NCBI GenBank assembly: GCA_037144355.1
Contig: JBAWWY010000001.1
Location: 372,001 to 436,000, forward strand
DNA length: 64,000 nt
Direction of reading: 5' to 3'
DNA from: JBAWWY01 sp037144355
Lineage (GTDB): Bacteria; Bacillota; Clostridia; Peptostreptococcales; Anaerovoracaceae
The notes under the pieces are model-generated. The model saw only the letters and a list, made by a program, of their open reading frames with translations, searched no databases and had not been told where the DNA came from. This document shows positions 8,247 to 16,237 of the stretch, in pieces. The stretch's first letter is position 1. Each line of letters opens with the position of its first letter. The translations under genes and the position numbers were made by a program.

Positions 8247-8615
8247 TTATTTTGCTCTTAAAATTTCAATCCAGTAGCCGTCTGGGTCGGCAATGAAATA
8301 TAGACCCATTGCCTTGTTTTCAAAGCATATGCATCCCATCTCTTCATGAAGCTTATGTGCTCCCTCGTAGTCATCTACGCTGAAAGCGAGATGAATTTCA
8401 TTATCTCCTAAGTTGTAAGCTCCCACCTTGTCTCTAAGCCATGTAAGCTCCAGCCTGTGAATGCTTTCTCCATCGGTAAGGAAAGCAAGGATGAAGCTTC
8501 CATCTTCGGCAATTTTCCTTCTAGCCTCTACCAGACCAATGGCATCTTTGTAGAACTTTAAACTCTTTTCCAGATCAGCGACATTTATATTATTGTGTAA
8601 AAATCTAAATTTCAT
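8247..8615 (-). CDS. VOC-family protein, probable lactoylglutathione lyase-like (glyoxalase I) enzyme
   Basis: Translation from the ATG at 8613-8615 (GGAG upstream) gives 122 residues beginning MKFRFLHNNINVADLEKSL, the normal glyoxalase I N-terminus; longer frames add an unrelated extension. Two beta-alpha-beta-beta-beta halves are visible. The four metal ligands of GloA have counterparts: H7, E56, H75 and E117. With all ligands present a metal-dependent lyase is likely. Low-GC anaerobes often lack glutathione, so the substrate could be a methylglyoxal adduct of another thiol; this part is inference. It lies between the polymerase-associated gene and the EamA gene on the same strand. Confidence 0.82.
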   Translation of the reverse strand: MKFRFLHNNINVADLEKSLKFYKDAIGLVEARRKIAEDGSFILAFLTDGESIHRLELTWLRDKVGAYNLGDNEIHLAFSVDDYEGAHKLHEEMGCICFENKAMGLYFIADPDGYWIEILRAK

Positions 8616-8650
8616 CTTTCTTCTCCTTACTCTATGCGCAACCTTTGCAA

Positions 8651-8917
8651 TTACATTTTGTAGAGCACCCATCTGCATTTATCTATGTAATACTTTAACT
8701 CATAAAGCAATATTTTACCATCAATAATACTTTGACATCTATATACATAGGCTTTTATTCCAGCAAGTTTTTCCTCGTCAGAAAAAAGCACCTTGTCCAC
8801 CTTGATAATCTTGGTTGAATCCTGCTCCCCTTCCTTGATAGAAAACTTAATAGGAACAGGTTTGCTGCTTCCTTTGAATTTCACAATTACATCTATTTCA
8901 TCTCCAAGAATCTTCAT
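8651..8917 (-). CDS. Unknown 88-residue protein cotranscribed with Y-family DNA polymerase
   Basis: I do not recognise this family. The start codon overlaps the polymerase stop in an ATGA arrangement, and the polymerase end provides the GGTGG ribosome binding site, so translation is coupled. The protein is mixed alpha/beta by pattern: a beta-rich N-terminal half (MKILGDEIDVIVKFKG, PVPIKFSIKEG, KIIKVDKVLFSDEEKL) and a C-terminal half with YVYRCQSIIDGKILLYELKYYIDKCRWVLYKM. It has three cysteines counting both halves, no signal peptide and no membrane helix. Y-polymerase genes of Firmicutes often have a small YolD-type partner, but this sequence does not look like YolD. A regulator or accessory factor of the polymerase is an inference from position only. 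Confidence 0.8.
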   Translation of the reverse strand: MKILGDEIDVIVKFKGSSKPVPIKFSIKEGEQDSTKIIKVDKVLFSDEEKLAGIKAYVYRCQSIIDGKILLYELKYYIDKCRWVLYKM

Positions 8918-10164
8918 CCTCTATATCCACCCATTCCCACATGTTCCCCTTCATTTACTCCGCCCTGCATTGAAGCAATCCTGCTATTTGTGAAGCATCC
9001 CCTGAATATTGACTTGTCGCCATACTTACCCCTTATCTTGTCCACCGCCTGATCTATCTTTTCCGTCTTTTCCCGGTTTTCTCCATCAAACATTGAAAGT
9101 TGAACCACACTGTCCTTTATAAAATCCGAGACATGCACACCTAGTTGTCTTATTGGTTCCCCCTTCCAATACTCGTCAAAAAGCCTTTCCACATACTTGA
9201 AAATCTCCGATGTTGAATTTGTGTAACTGAGGAGCTTCAATTGGTGGGATCCTCCGTGAAATTCGTTGGTCTTTATGGATACAGACACTAGGGAGCAAAC
9301 TCTTCCGTACTTTCTGAGCCTTGCTCCAACCCTTTCGGTCAGAGCCAGAAGCACCATCATGGCTTCCTTTCGTTCCGTAACATCAAAGGCTATGGTAGTG
9401 CTGTTTCCGATTCCCTTTTGCAATATCTCGTCGTTTGGTATCACCAATGAATCATCTATTCCATTGGCATAATTCCATACCAAGCTGCCCTGGCTCTTTA
9501 GAAACGATTTCATATAGTCGGGATTCTGCTTTGCCAAATCTCCTATTGTCCTTATATTCCTATCTTTAAGCTTGCTAGCAGTAGCCCTGCCCACCATGAA
9601 AAGCTCTCCCACTGGCAAGGGCCAAAGTTTGTCTTCTATTTCCTCCGGCCAGATGGTGTGCACCTTGTCCGGCTTCAAAAGCTCCGATGCCATCTTTGCC
9701 AGCAACTTGTTTGAAGAAACCCCTATGTTCACTGTGAATCCAAGTTCTTCCTTGATTCGTTCCTTTATCTCATAAGCTGCCTTCACTGGGTCTCCAAACA
9801 TCGCCTTTGAATTAGTGTAGTCCAAAAAACACTCATCCACTGAATACCTCTGAATAACAGGAGAGTAGCTGGCAAGTATTTCATACATGGAATCGCTGCA
9901 AGCTAGATATAAATCGTAATTCGGCCCCACTACAGTAAGATCCGGGCACTTCTGCCTGGCCTCTAGAAGGCTTTCTCCGGTTGTAATCCCGAACTTTTTC
10001 GCAGCCATGGATTTAGCCAATATGATTCCATGGCGCTTCTTGGGATCACCTGCGACCACGCTGGGAATCTCCCGAAGGTCAACCTGTGAACCGTTTTGAA
10101 GTCTATATACTGCTTCCCAGCTCAAGTAAGCCGAGTTTGCGTCGATATGCATTATAATTGACAT
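8914..10164 (-). CDS. Y-family (translesion) DNA polymerase, DinB/UmuC-like
   Basis: The 416-residue protein matches Y-family lesion-bypass polymerases. The palm begins MSIIMHIDANSAYLSWEAV, with the first metal-binding aspartate and a tyrosine in the steric-gate position. It continues with GIILAKSMAAKKFGI, YSVDECFLDYT (the catalytic SxDE motif), the helix-hairpin-helix region VGRATASKLKDRNIRTIGDLA and a C-terminal little-finger domain. The NSAYLSW variant resembles a clostridial subgroup rather than E. coli DinB. The ATG at 10162-10164 is five bases past AGAGGTGG; a GTG nine bases earlier is in frame but lies inside that site. The promoter contains a LexA box, so SOS induction is expected. 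Its 88-residue partner gene is translationally coupled. Confidence 0.92.
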   Translation of the reverse strand: MSIIMHIDANSAYLSWEAVYRLQNGSQVDLREIPSVVAGDPKKRHGIILAKSMAAKKFGITTGESLLEARQKCPDLTVVGPNYDLYLACSDSMYEILASYSPVIQRYSVDECFLDYTNSKAMFGDPVKAAYEIKERIKEELGFTVNIGVSSNKLLAKMASELLKPDKVHTIWPEEIEDKLWPLPVGELFMVGRATASKLKDRNIRTIGDLAKQNPDYMKSFLKSQGSLVWNYANGIDDSLVIPNDEILQKGIGNSTTIAFDVTERKEAMMVLLALTERVGARLRKYGRVCSLVSVSIKTNEFHGGSHQLKLLSYTNSTSEIFKYVERLFDEYWKGEPIRQLGVHVSDFIKDSVVQLSMFDGENREKTEKIDQAVDKIRGKYGDKSIFRGCFTNSRIASMQGGVNEGEHVGMGGYRG

Positions 10165-10209
10165 AAATGCCACCTCTTCTTCTGGAAAATAATCCTTTCC
10201 AGTACATAT

Positions 10210-10238
10210 ATGATAACGAACATACGTTCTTTTGTCAA
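10210..10238 (-). promoter_or_regulatory. Promoter of the Y-family polymerase gene
   Basis: On the minus strand TTGACA (10233-10238), exactly 17 bases, then TATCAT (10210-10215). The spacer is almost filled by the LexA operator. Confidence 0.75.
10217..10230. promoter_or_regulatory. LexA (DinR) SOS box
   Basis: CGAACATACGTTCT matches the Gram-positive LexA consensus CGAACRNRYGTTYG in every position but the last. It lies between the -35 and -10 of the polymerase promoter, where bound LexA would block RNA polymerase. Confidence 0.85.
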
Positions 10239-10371
10239 GCCGCTATATGTTGCCGCAATTTTCTAAATATACTGTATACTTGGTAGTTTACGTAACATTT
10301 TATCAAAAAAAGGTGTACAATAAAGTATAAATTTTAAAATAGAAAGCCAGTACCGAAAGGAGATTGTAAGA

Positions 10372-10470
10372 ATGTTTACTTATACCCCCATGGTTATCGC
10401 AGCCATAGTCGTCTCGTCAATAATAATTGCTGTTGTTTATATATTCAATATTAAAAGTGAACTTAAATAA
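10372..10470 (+). CDS. 32-residue membrane microprotein upstream of the decarboxylase beta subunit
   Basis: ATG follows AAAGGAG with a good spacing and the frame closes with TAA after 32 codons. The product, starting MFTYTPMVIAAIVVSSIIIA, is one transmembrane helix followed by a short charged tail ending KSELK. It is the first of three same-strand genes leading into the sodium-pump beta subunit. Small one-helix subunits (delta, epsilon) are known in sodium-translocating decarboxylases, for example MmdE, so an accessory subunit is a reasonable inference. No sequence-level family match can be claimed at this length. Confidence 0.6.
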   Translation: MFTYTPMVIAAIVVSSIIIAVVYIFNIKSELK

Positions 10471-10496
10471 TATTAGTTCGGAAATGGAGAGTTGAA

Positions 10497-10613
10497 ATGA
10501 AAGAGTCAATTTTAATAGCATTACAGGTTTATTTTATGGGCTTTGCAATATCAATGTTTATCGCCTTGATGATCAAGGGGATATTATTCACAATCAGGAA
10601 GTTCTCAAAATAA
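10497..10613 (+). CDS. 38-residue membrane microprotein resembling the helix of OadG-type gamma subunits
   Basis: ATG has GGAG upstream (GGAGAGTTGAAATG) and the frame closes after 38 codons. The product begins MKESILIALQVYFMGFAISM and continues through a hydrophobic helix to the basic tail TIRKFSK. OadG/MmdD gamma and delta subunits start in the same way: a short polar N-terminus, a GM/MGF-containing helix and a basic exit. They continue into a soluble domain that is absent here. It lies 39 bases before the beta-subunit gene. I infer a minimal gamma-like subunit; this is not proven. Confidence 0.6.
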   Translation: MKESILIALQVYFMGFAISMFIALMIKGILFTIRKFSK

Positions 10614-10652
10614 TCGTGAGAGCGCATTAAAACGAAAGCGAGGATTTATTAA

Positions 10653-11858
10653 ATGAATGTATTGGATTTATTCCAAGGTGTGTCCACCTTATTTTTTCAA
10701 GAACCCAAGATAGCAATCGCAAGAATAGTGCTAATCTTTCTTGGCATCTTCATGGTTTATCTGGGGAAAAAAGAAATACTTGAGCCTCTCATTATGATTC
10801 CAATGGGTTTAGGCATGTCTGCCGTGAATTCAGGGGTTCTTTTCCTTTCCGCAGGCAAGACTGGTACAATTTTCATGGACCCACTAGTGACTGAGACAAA
10901 CGGACTTATGAATATTTTACAGATAGATTTTTTACAACCTATTTATACATTTACTTTCAGCAACGGCCTTATTGCCTGCTTCGTCTTTATGGGCATTGGA
11001 GTAATTTCCGATGTTGGAAACGTATTGAGATTTCCATTCACCAGCATGCTTATTGCCATGTGCGCAGAACTTGGAACTGTTGCCACTTTCCCAATAGCCC
11101 ATGCAATGGGTCTGAATTATGGCGAAGCTGCAGCGGTATCTGTAATCGGTGGAGCAGATGGTCCAATGGTTCTTTATACGTCATTGATTTTGGCGAAGGA
11201 TTTGTTCGTCCCAATTACCATCGTCGCATATCTATATCTTAGTTTAACTTATGGAGGTTATCCATTCCTTGTTAGATTATTGATACCAAAAGATATAAGG
11301 GGTCAAGTTATAATAGCATCCAAGAAAAATGACATCACATCTACGGAAAAACTAGCTTTTGCAGTTGTGGGATGTACTATATTGTGCCTACTCTTCCCCG
11401 TTGCAGCTCCCCTATTCCTGAGCTTCTTCCTGGGAGTATCCGTAAGAGAATCTGGCTTGACGAAATATGCAAAGCTTATTGAAGATGTATTCCTATATGG
11501 TGCCACTTTCTTCCTGGGCCTGATGCTCGGAGTCTTGTGCGAGGCCAGTACGATTTTGAATCCTAAAATACTTATATTATTGGTTTTAGGTATTGTTGCA
11601 CTGTTATTGTCTGGTATAGGAGGAATCCTTGGTGGTTACCTTGTATACTACATTAATAAAAAGAACTTTAATCCAACCGTTGGAATAGCAGGAGTTTCTT
11701 GTGTGCCAACAACGGCCAAGGTTGCTCAAAAGGAAGTCCACAATGTGAACAAATACAGCTTTATCCTTCAATATGCCATGGGAGCCAATATCTGCGGAGT
11801 TATAACAACTGCAATACTGACAGGTATTTATGTAACCCTAATCCCATTGATCAAGTAA
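10653..11858 (+). CDS. Sodium ion-translocating decarboxylase beta subunit (OadB/GcdB/MmdB family)
   Basis: The 401-residue polytopic membrane protein is the sodium-pumping subunit family of biotin-dependent decarboxylases. Family signatures are present: GVISDVGNVLRFPF, the aspartate region VIGGADGPMVLYTS that carries the sodium-binding aspartate, LGVSVRESGLTKYAKLI, and the C-terminal MGANICGVITT segment corresponding to the serine-containing MGPNVAGVIGS of OadB. About ten helices are predicted. The partner carboxyltransferase (alpha) and biotin carrier are not in the neighbourhood; only two microproteins precede it and a thioesterase follows. It may work with subunits encoded elsewhere, or alone as a sodium transporter. 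Start ATG is preceded by GCGAGGA. Confidence 0.93.
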   Translation: MNVLDLFQGVSTLFFQEPKIAIARIVLIFLGIFMVYLGKKEILEPLIMIPMGLGMSAVNSGVLFLSAGKTGTIFMDPLVTETNGLMNILQIDFLQPIYTFTFSNGLIACFVFMGIGVISDVGNVLRFPFTSMLIAMCAELGTVATFPIAHAMGLNYGEAAAVSVIGGADGPMVLYTSLILAKDLFVPITIVAYLYLSLTYGGYPFLVRLLIPKDIRGQVIIASKKNDITSTEKLAFAVVGCTILCLLFPVAAPLFLSFFLGVSVRESGLTKYAKLIEDVFLYGATFFLGLMLGVLCEASTILNPKILILLVLGIVALLLSGIGGILGGYLVYYINKKNFNPTVGIAGVSCVPTTAKVAQKEVHNVNKYSFILQYAMGANICGVITTAILTGIYVTLIPLIK

Positions 11859-11941
11859 TATTCATATTTAAATAATGAATTTTGTGTTGTATAATGTATT
11901 AGAGAGAATTACTTTTGTATTAAAATAGGGAGGGCATTTAA

Positions 11942-12358
11942 ATGATTGACCATAAAATCAAGGAAGGACTTTCAAAGATTTTCACAAGAGAGGTTTCATA
12001 CTCGGATATTGGAACTTCAATGAGTTCCGATGTATTGGATTTCCTGATTTCAACTCCAACTCTTATAACTATTATTGTCGACTCAACCCACAAATTTCTG
12101 GAAGGTCTCATTCCCAACGAATTTGTAACTGTTGGCAGATATATAGAACTTTCCCACGAAAAGCCCACATTGGTTGGAGAAACTATTTCACTTGTCCTCA
12201 CGGTTGAAAAAGTTGATGGAGACAAGGTTTTCCTGGATATAAACATACATGATGCAAACGGTTTGATTTGCAAGGGTAAATATTTAAGGCTTATTGTAAA
12301 CAAGGAAAAATTGATTGCAACAGCCTATGCCAGATCAACTCAAGATTTCAAAAAGTAG
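11942..12358 (+). CDS. Hotdog-fold thioesterase, fluoroacetyl-CoA thioesterase (FlK)-like
   Basis: The 138-residue protein has the hotdog pattern: a strand and central helix (FLISTPTLITIIVDSTHKFL) and a beta sheet (TVGRYIELSHEKPTLVGETISLVLTVEKVDGDKVFLDINIHD). By alignment with FlK its Thr-Glu-His catalytic set reads Thr-Asp-His (T in STPT, D in IVDST, H in LSHEKP). These proteins hydrolyse short acyl-CoA thioesters or use them as carriers; the substrate is not predictable. GGGAGG lies eight bases before ATG. It is 83 bases downstream of the decarboxylase beta subunit, with a possible own -10 (TATAAT, 11890-11895), and ends at a strong terminator. Confidence 0.82.
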   Translation: MIDHKIKEGLSKIFTREVSYSDIGTSMSSDVLDFLISTPTLITIIVDSTHKFLEGLIPNEFVTVGRYIELSHEKPTLVGETISLVLTVEKVDGDKVFLDINIHDANGLICKGKYLRLIVNKEKLIATAYARSTQDFKK

Positions 12359-12387
12359 TATAAGAAAGCTTAACATTAATAAAATCA

Positions 12388-12420
12388 AGGGAGAAAAGCA
12401 AGTTGCTTTTCTCCCTTTTT
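12388..12420 (+). terminator. Intrinsic terminator after the thioesterase gene
   Basis: AGGGAGAAAAGC and GCTTTTCTCCCT form a 12-bp perfect stem with a 5-base loop followed directly by TTTTT. Confidence 0.88.
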
Positions 12421-12478
12421 CATATTTGATCTCATAGATTGCTCTGCTGTTTATTGATTCTTTGTGTTCTTCTGGTGC

Positions 12479-13420
12479 TTATTTCTCTCCCTTTTCATAT
12501 GGCAGGCCATCCGCGGCTGGTGCTGTTGCTTTTCCAACTACTCCAACCAATGCTATTATAGTTGCCACATATGGAACCATTAAAAGTATTTCTGACGCTA
12601 TGTTTATTCCTATACTCTGTGCAAGAATCTGGGTCGCAGAGGCCAAGCCAAAAAATAGGCAGGCAAGCATTGCCCCAACAGGATGCCATTTTCCGAATAT
12701 CATTGCAGCAAGTGCGATAAATCCCTGCCCTGCAACCATTCCTTCCCGAAATAAACTTATTGTTCCAATTGAAAGCGACGCTCCAGCCAAACCGGCAAAG
12801 GCTCCACTAATCAAAACGCAAAGCCATCTGATTTTGTATACACTAATTCCCACTGTGTCAGCTGCTCTTGGATGTTCACCGACAGCCCTTATTCTAAGCC
12901 CCAGAGGTGTCTTGAATAGTACGTAATAAGAAACTCCCACAAGGATGAATGCCATATATATGAATGGTGTAAATCTTGAAAATATATCTCCAATTACAGG
13001 AATCTTCTCGAGAAATTTTAAAAAGTCTGGGTTTGTGGTAAGTGCATGTGGAACCGATGGGGTCGCCCCTGATCTTTTCCAGATTATTTCCAGAAGAAAA
13101 GCACTTAGACTCAAAGCTAAAAGATTTATTGCAACCCCGGCTATAATCTGGTTGCCTCTAAGATTAATCGCAAGGACACCCAAAATTGAGGATGTGAGCA
13201 TTCCAAAGGCTATTGCCGCAAGAACTCCAACCCATGGATTCCCAGTGATATGAGTAAATAGAACTGCAAAGAAAGCTCCTATTATCATTATTCCTTCCAG
13301 CCCAATATTCGTTACCCCTGATCTTTCAGAGAAAACTCCCCCTAGAGCTGCAAGCATTAGAGGAGTAGCCAGCCTTATTGCAGAAGCGAGAACCGCTATT
13401 ACTACTGCGCCTTCTATCAT
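12479..13420 (-). CDS. BMP-type (nucleoside) ABC transporter permease, NupQ-like
   Basis: The 313-residue membrane protein belongs to the branched-chain amino acid/BMP permease superfamily (COG1079). Typical segments are ATPLMLAALGGVFSERSGVTNIGLEGIMIIGAF near the N-terminus and the EAA-like region GLRIRAVGEHPRAADTVGISVYKIR. About nine helices are predicted. It is the last gene of a four-gene importer cluster (binding lipoprotein, ATPase, two permeases) that in Bacillus and Lactococcus takes up purine and pyrimidine nucleosides. Its start is two bases past the stop of the partner permease, with AGGAGG located in that gene's last codons, so expression is coupled. Nucleosides are the best guess for substrate. 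Confidence 0.9.
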   Translation of the reverse strand: MIEGAVVIAVLASAIRLATPLMLAALGGVFSERSGVTNIGLEGIMIIGAFFAVLFTHITGNPWVGVLAAIAFGMLTSSILGVLAINLRGNQIIAGVAINLLALSLSAFLLEIIWKRSGATPSVPHALTTNPDFLKFLEKIPVIGDIFSRFTPFIYMAFILVGVSYYVLFKTPLGLRIRAVGEHPRAADTVGISVYKIRWLCVLISGAFAGLAGASLSIGTISLFREGMVAGQGFIALAAMIFGKWHPVGAMLACLFFGLASATQILAQSIGINIASEILLMVPYVATIIALVGVVGKATAPAADGLPYEKGEK

Positions 13421-13421
13421 T

Positions 13422-14522
13422 TTACTCTTCCTCCTTTACTGGGAGTTTAGGTTTTCTTTTATCCGATATAATCTTTACAATTAATTCACCTGCAATAAAT
13501 ATCAATATTACTGCTTGAATAATCGCAGTTACTTCTTTTGGGATTCCAGCCAGTTGCATCTGTCTCGCACCATTATCCAGGATTCCAAAGAGCAGCGCAC
13601 TTGCAATTACCCCCAACGGATGGCTTGAGCCAACCAGCGCAACTGATAGGCCGGTAAAACCATAGCCTGGTCCTGCTGCAACCTGGTTTACCATATATAT
13701 GACTCCTGTTACCTGTACCGCTCCGCCAAGCCCTGCAAGGCCACCAGACAAAAACATGGATAATATGGTATTTTTTCTCTTGCTGATTCCACCATATTCT
13801 GCAGCATCCGCATTGAACCCTACAGATCTTATTTCATATCCAACTGTAGTTTTAAATAATAGGAAATAAATTGCCAAAGCTGCGACGATTGCTATGAATA
13901 TCCCCACATGTGCGCTTGAATAACCGAACTGCGGAATGATATCACTCATCTTTAAAAGTTTTGCCTTATCCGAAATAGGAACTGTAAAAGCTTCCCTTAC
14001 CGAACCTGGGATAAGTGTCTGTGGATTAAATACAGTTCTAACTAAAAGATTTGTGGTATGCAGGGCAATATAATTCATCATTATTGTGGTTATTACTTCG
14101 TGTACTCCGAACTGTGCCTTGAGGAATCCGGCGAATCCGCCCCATATTCCTCCAGCAAACAGTCCAAATAAAAGTATTAAAGGTATGAGCACAAATCCTG
14201 GAAGCCATGAGAAGTACCAGCTTGTAGCGACTGCAGTTATTGTTCCAACTATATACTGTCCTTCCGCCCCAATATTGAATAGCCCACATCTGAAAGCAAG
14301 AGCTACCGAAAGTCCAGTGAAAAGTATTGGCGTCATCTTGTACAATGTTTCCCCGAAATTCGGGATACTGCCTAAGCTTCCCCTGAATAAGGCAAAATAT
14401 GCCACAAGTGGATTGCTTCCCGCGATTATAATGCAAATCGCTCCCACGGCAAATCCCAAAGCCACTGCGAAAATAGGAAGTCTAAAGCTACTCCAAATTT
14501 TCTTAACTCTTTCATTTGCCAT
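13422..14522 (-). CDS. BMP-type (nucleoside) ABC transporter permease, NupP-like
   Basis: A 366-residue permease of the COG4603 type, longer than its partner. Characteristic segments are GETLYKMTPILFTGLSVALAFRCGLFNIGAEGQ and the cytoplasmic loop GYEIRSVGFNADAAEYGGISKRKN that contacts the ATPase. Nine or ten helices are predicted, ending in a basic tail (KRKPKLPVKEEE). I use the ATG at 14520-14522, which overlaps the ATPase stop as TGATG and is seven bases past GGAGG; an in-frame GTG three bases earlier is less well placed. It forms the heterodimeric channel with the next permease. Confidence 0.9.
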   Translation of the reverse strand: MANERVKKIWSSFRLPIFAVALGFAVGAICIIIAGSNPLVAYFALFRGSLGSIPNFGETLYKMTPILFTGLSVALAFRCGLFNIGAEGQYIVGTITAVATSWYFSWLPGFVLIPLILLFGLFAGGIWGGFAGFLKAQFGVHEVITTIMMNYIALHTTNLLVRTVFNPQTLIPGSVREAFTVPISDKAKLLKMSDIIPQFGYSSAHVGIFIAIVAALAIYFLLFKTTVGYEIRSVGFNADAAEYGGISKRKNTILSMFLSGGLAGLGGAVQVTGVIYMVNQVAAGPGYGFTGLSVALVGSSHPLGVIASALLFGILDNGARQMQLAGIPKEVTAIIQAVILIFIAGELIVKIISDKRKPKLPVKEEE

Positions 14523-16051
14523 CACTTTACCTCCTCTTCCAGTTTGCCGCCAACCATTAAAATACCCAGTTTTCTATCGGTTGCATCTTTGGCATCCAAT
14601 ATCCCAACAATTTTCCCCTGATACATTACCGCTATCCTGTCAGCTAGATTCAGAACTTCGTCCAACTCAAGTGACACCAGCAATACTGCCTTATTGCTTT
14701 CTCTTTGTTCCAAAAGTCTCATATGCACAAATTCTATTGATCCCACATCCAGACCTCTTGTTGGTTGGGCTGCAATTAGCAGACTTGGGTCCTTGTAAAA
14801 TTCCCTGGCGATTATGACTTTCTGCTGGTTCCCTCCGGAAAGAGATTTTGCCATTACATTTTCATTCGGAGTTCTAACATCAAATTCCTTTATTAGAAAC
14901 TGCCCATGCTTATGAACCTCTACATAATTCATAATTCCATTCACACTAAATGGTTTTTTATAGTGATACCCAAGAATCATGTTCTCGGCAAGTGAATAAT
15001 CTAGTATCAATCCCCTCTTTTGTCTGTCCTGTGGGATGTGGCCAACACCTGCTTCATTAATATTCCTGGTATGAAGATGGGTTGTTTCGATTTCATTTAT
15101 TCTGATTTCGCCACCTTCTACTTTTCTCAGCCCGGTTAGTGCTTCCACAAGCTCGCTTTGGCCGTTTCCATCAACCCCTGCGATTGCAAAAACTTCTCCT
15201 TCCCTTATGTCAAAATCCACACCCTTTACGGCTTCCAGTTTTCTATTGTCCAAAACTTTCAATCCCTTGACCGACAATATAACTTTACCTGTCTTTTTTT
15301 CTGTCCTGTCGCTGAAAAGTTTGACTTTCCTGCCCACCATGAGCTCGGCAAGTGAATCTGGATCGGTATCCTTTGCTTGAAGAGTCTCAACTACCTTGCC
15401 TCTTCTCACTACGGTTATTCTATCCCCCATTTCCATAACTTCCTTGAGCTTGTGGGTAATCAGAATTATTGACTTGCCTTCATTGGTAAGTTTATTCAGT
15501 ATTTCTCCAAGTTCATCGATTTCCTGTGGTGTTAGAACGGCTGTCGGTTCGTCTAGAATTAGAATCTCCGCTCCCCTGTATAATGCTTTTAGTATTTCAA
15601 CCCTTTGCTGCATGCCAACTGAAATATCATGGATCTTTGCATTTGGATCAACTTTCAGTCCAAAGTCATCAGATATCTTTTGTACGTTGGCAATTGCGGT
15701 TTTCATATCAAGCCTTAAGCCTTTTGCTTTTGATGGTTCTTGGCCAAGTATAATATTCTCGGTCACTGTAAATGGCTGAACAAGCATGAAATGTTGATGC
15801 ACCATGCCGATTCCCAGTTTTATTGCTGTAGTCGGGCTTTTTATCTCCCGTTTTTCTCCATTTACATAAATCTCTCCTGTTGTAGGTTGATAAAGTCCAT
15901 ATAAGATGTTCATGAGGGTGGTTTTTCCAGCACCATTTTCTCCCAACAGCACATGAATCTCTCCCTTGTTGAGAGTGAAGTTCACATCATCGTTTGCAAT
16001 GACTCCTGGGAAAATCTTGGATATGTTTTTCATTTCAACTACTATTGACAA
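14522..16051 (-). CDS. BMP-type (nucleoside) ABC transporter ATP-binding protein, NupO-like
   Basis: About 509 residues with two fused ATPase domains, as in sugar and nucleoside importers (RbsA/NupO). The first has Walker A GENGAGKTTLMNILYG, signature SVGMQQRVEILKAL and Walker B LILDEPTAVL. The second has a degenerate Walker A (GVDGNGQSELVEALTG), signature SLSGGNQQKVIIAREF and the weakened Walker B LLIAAQPTRGLD, normal for this family. The start is uncertain: TTG at 16051 gives the family-like N-terminus MSIVVEMKNISKIF; a TTG at 16063 and an ATG ten codons in are alternatives, none with a good ribosome binding site. It follows an attenuator-like hairpin after the binding-protein gene. Confidence 0.9.
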   Translation of the reverse strand: MSIVVEMKNISKIFPGVIANDDVNFTLNKGEIHVLLGENGAGKTTLMNILYGLYQPTTGEIYVNGEKREIKSPTTAIKLGIGMVHQHFMLVQPFTVTENIILGQEPSKAKGLRLDMKTAIANVQKISDDFGLKVDPNAKIHDISVGMQQRVEILKALYRGAEILILDEPTAVLTPQEIDELGEILNKLTNEGKSIILITHKLKEVMEMGDRITVVRRGKVVETLQAKDTDPDSLAELMVGRKVKLFSDRTEKKTGKVILSVKGLKVLDNRKLEAVKGVDFDIREGEVFAIAGVDGNGQSELVEALTGLRKVEGGEIRINEIETTHLHTRNINEAGVGHIPQDRQKRGLILDYSLAENMILGYHYKKPFSVNGIMNYVEVHKHGQFLIKEFDVRTPNENVMAKSLSGGNQQKVIIAREFYKDPSLLIAAQPTRGLDVGSIEFVHMRLLEQRESNKAVLLVSLELDEVLNLADRIAVMYQGKIVGILDAKDATDRKLGILMVGGKLEEEVK

Positions 16052-16188
16052 ATTAGAACACAACCTTTCTTTGCTTGTTAAAGCATTAAGCTTAAAGACA
16101 TAATTAATATCTTCATGCTTAAGTCTTCAAACGATAATGGTTTTCATTTGTGCAAAACGCCATGGAATCAAGACACATTTGTAATAAA

Positions 16189-16208
16189 GCCAGGCAAGAT
16201 TGCCTGGC
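16189..16208 (-). terminator. Intercistronic hairpin, probable partial terminator
   Basis: On the minus strand GCCAGGCA, loop ATCT and TGCCTGGC are followed by TTTATTA. It lies between the binding-lipoprotein gene and the ATPase gene of the same importer, the usual place for attenuation that keeps binding protein in excess. Confidence 0.65.
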
Positions 16209-16237
16209 CTTATCACAAAGTTTAAATCAAATTAATT

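Noticed and set aside
12462..12926. A 154-codon plus-strand frame after the thioesterase terminator
   Set aside because: It is antisense to the conserved permease gene and starts within a terminator-adjacent region without a ribosome binding site.
14086..14817. A 243-codon plus-strand frame across the permease/ATPase junction
   Set aside because: It runs antisense to two conserved ABC transporter genes and encodes a proline-rich, domain-free product.
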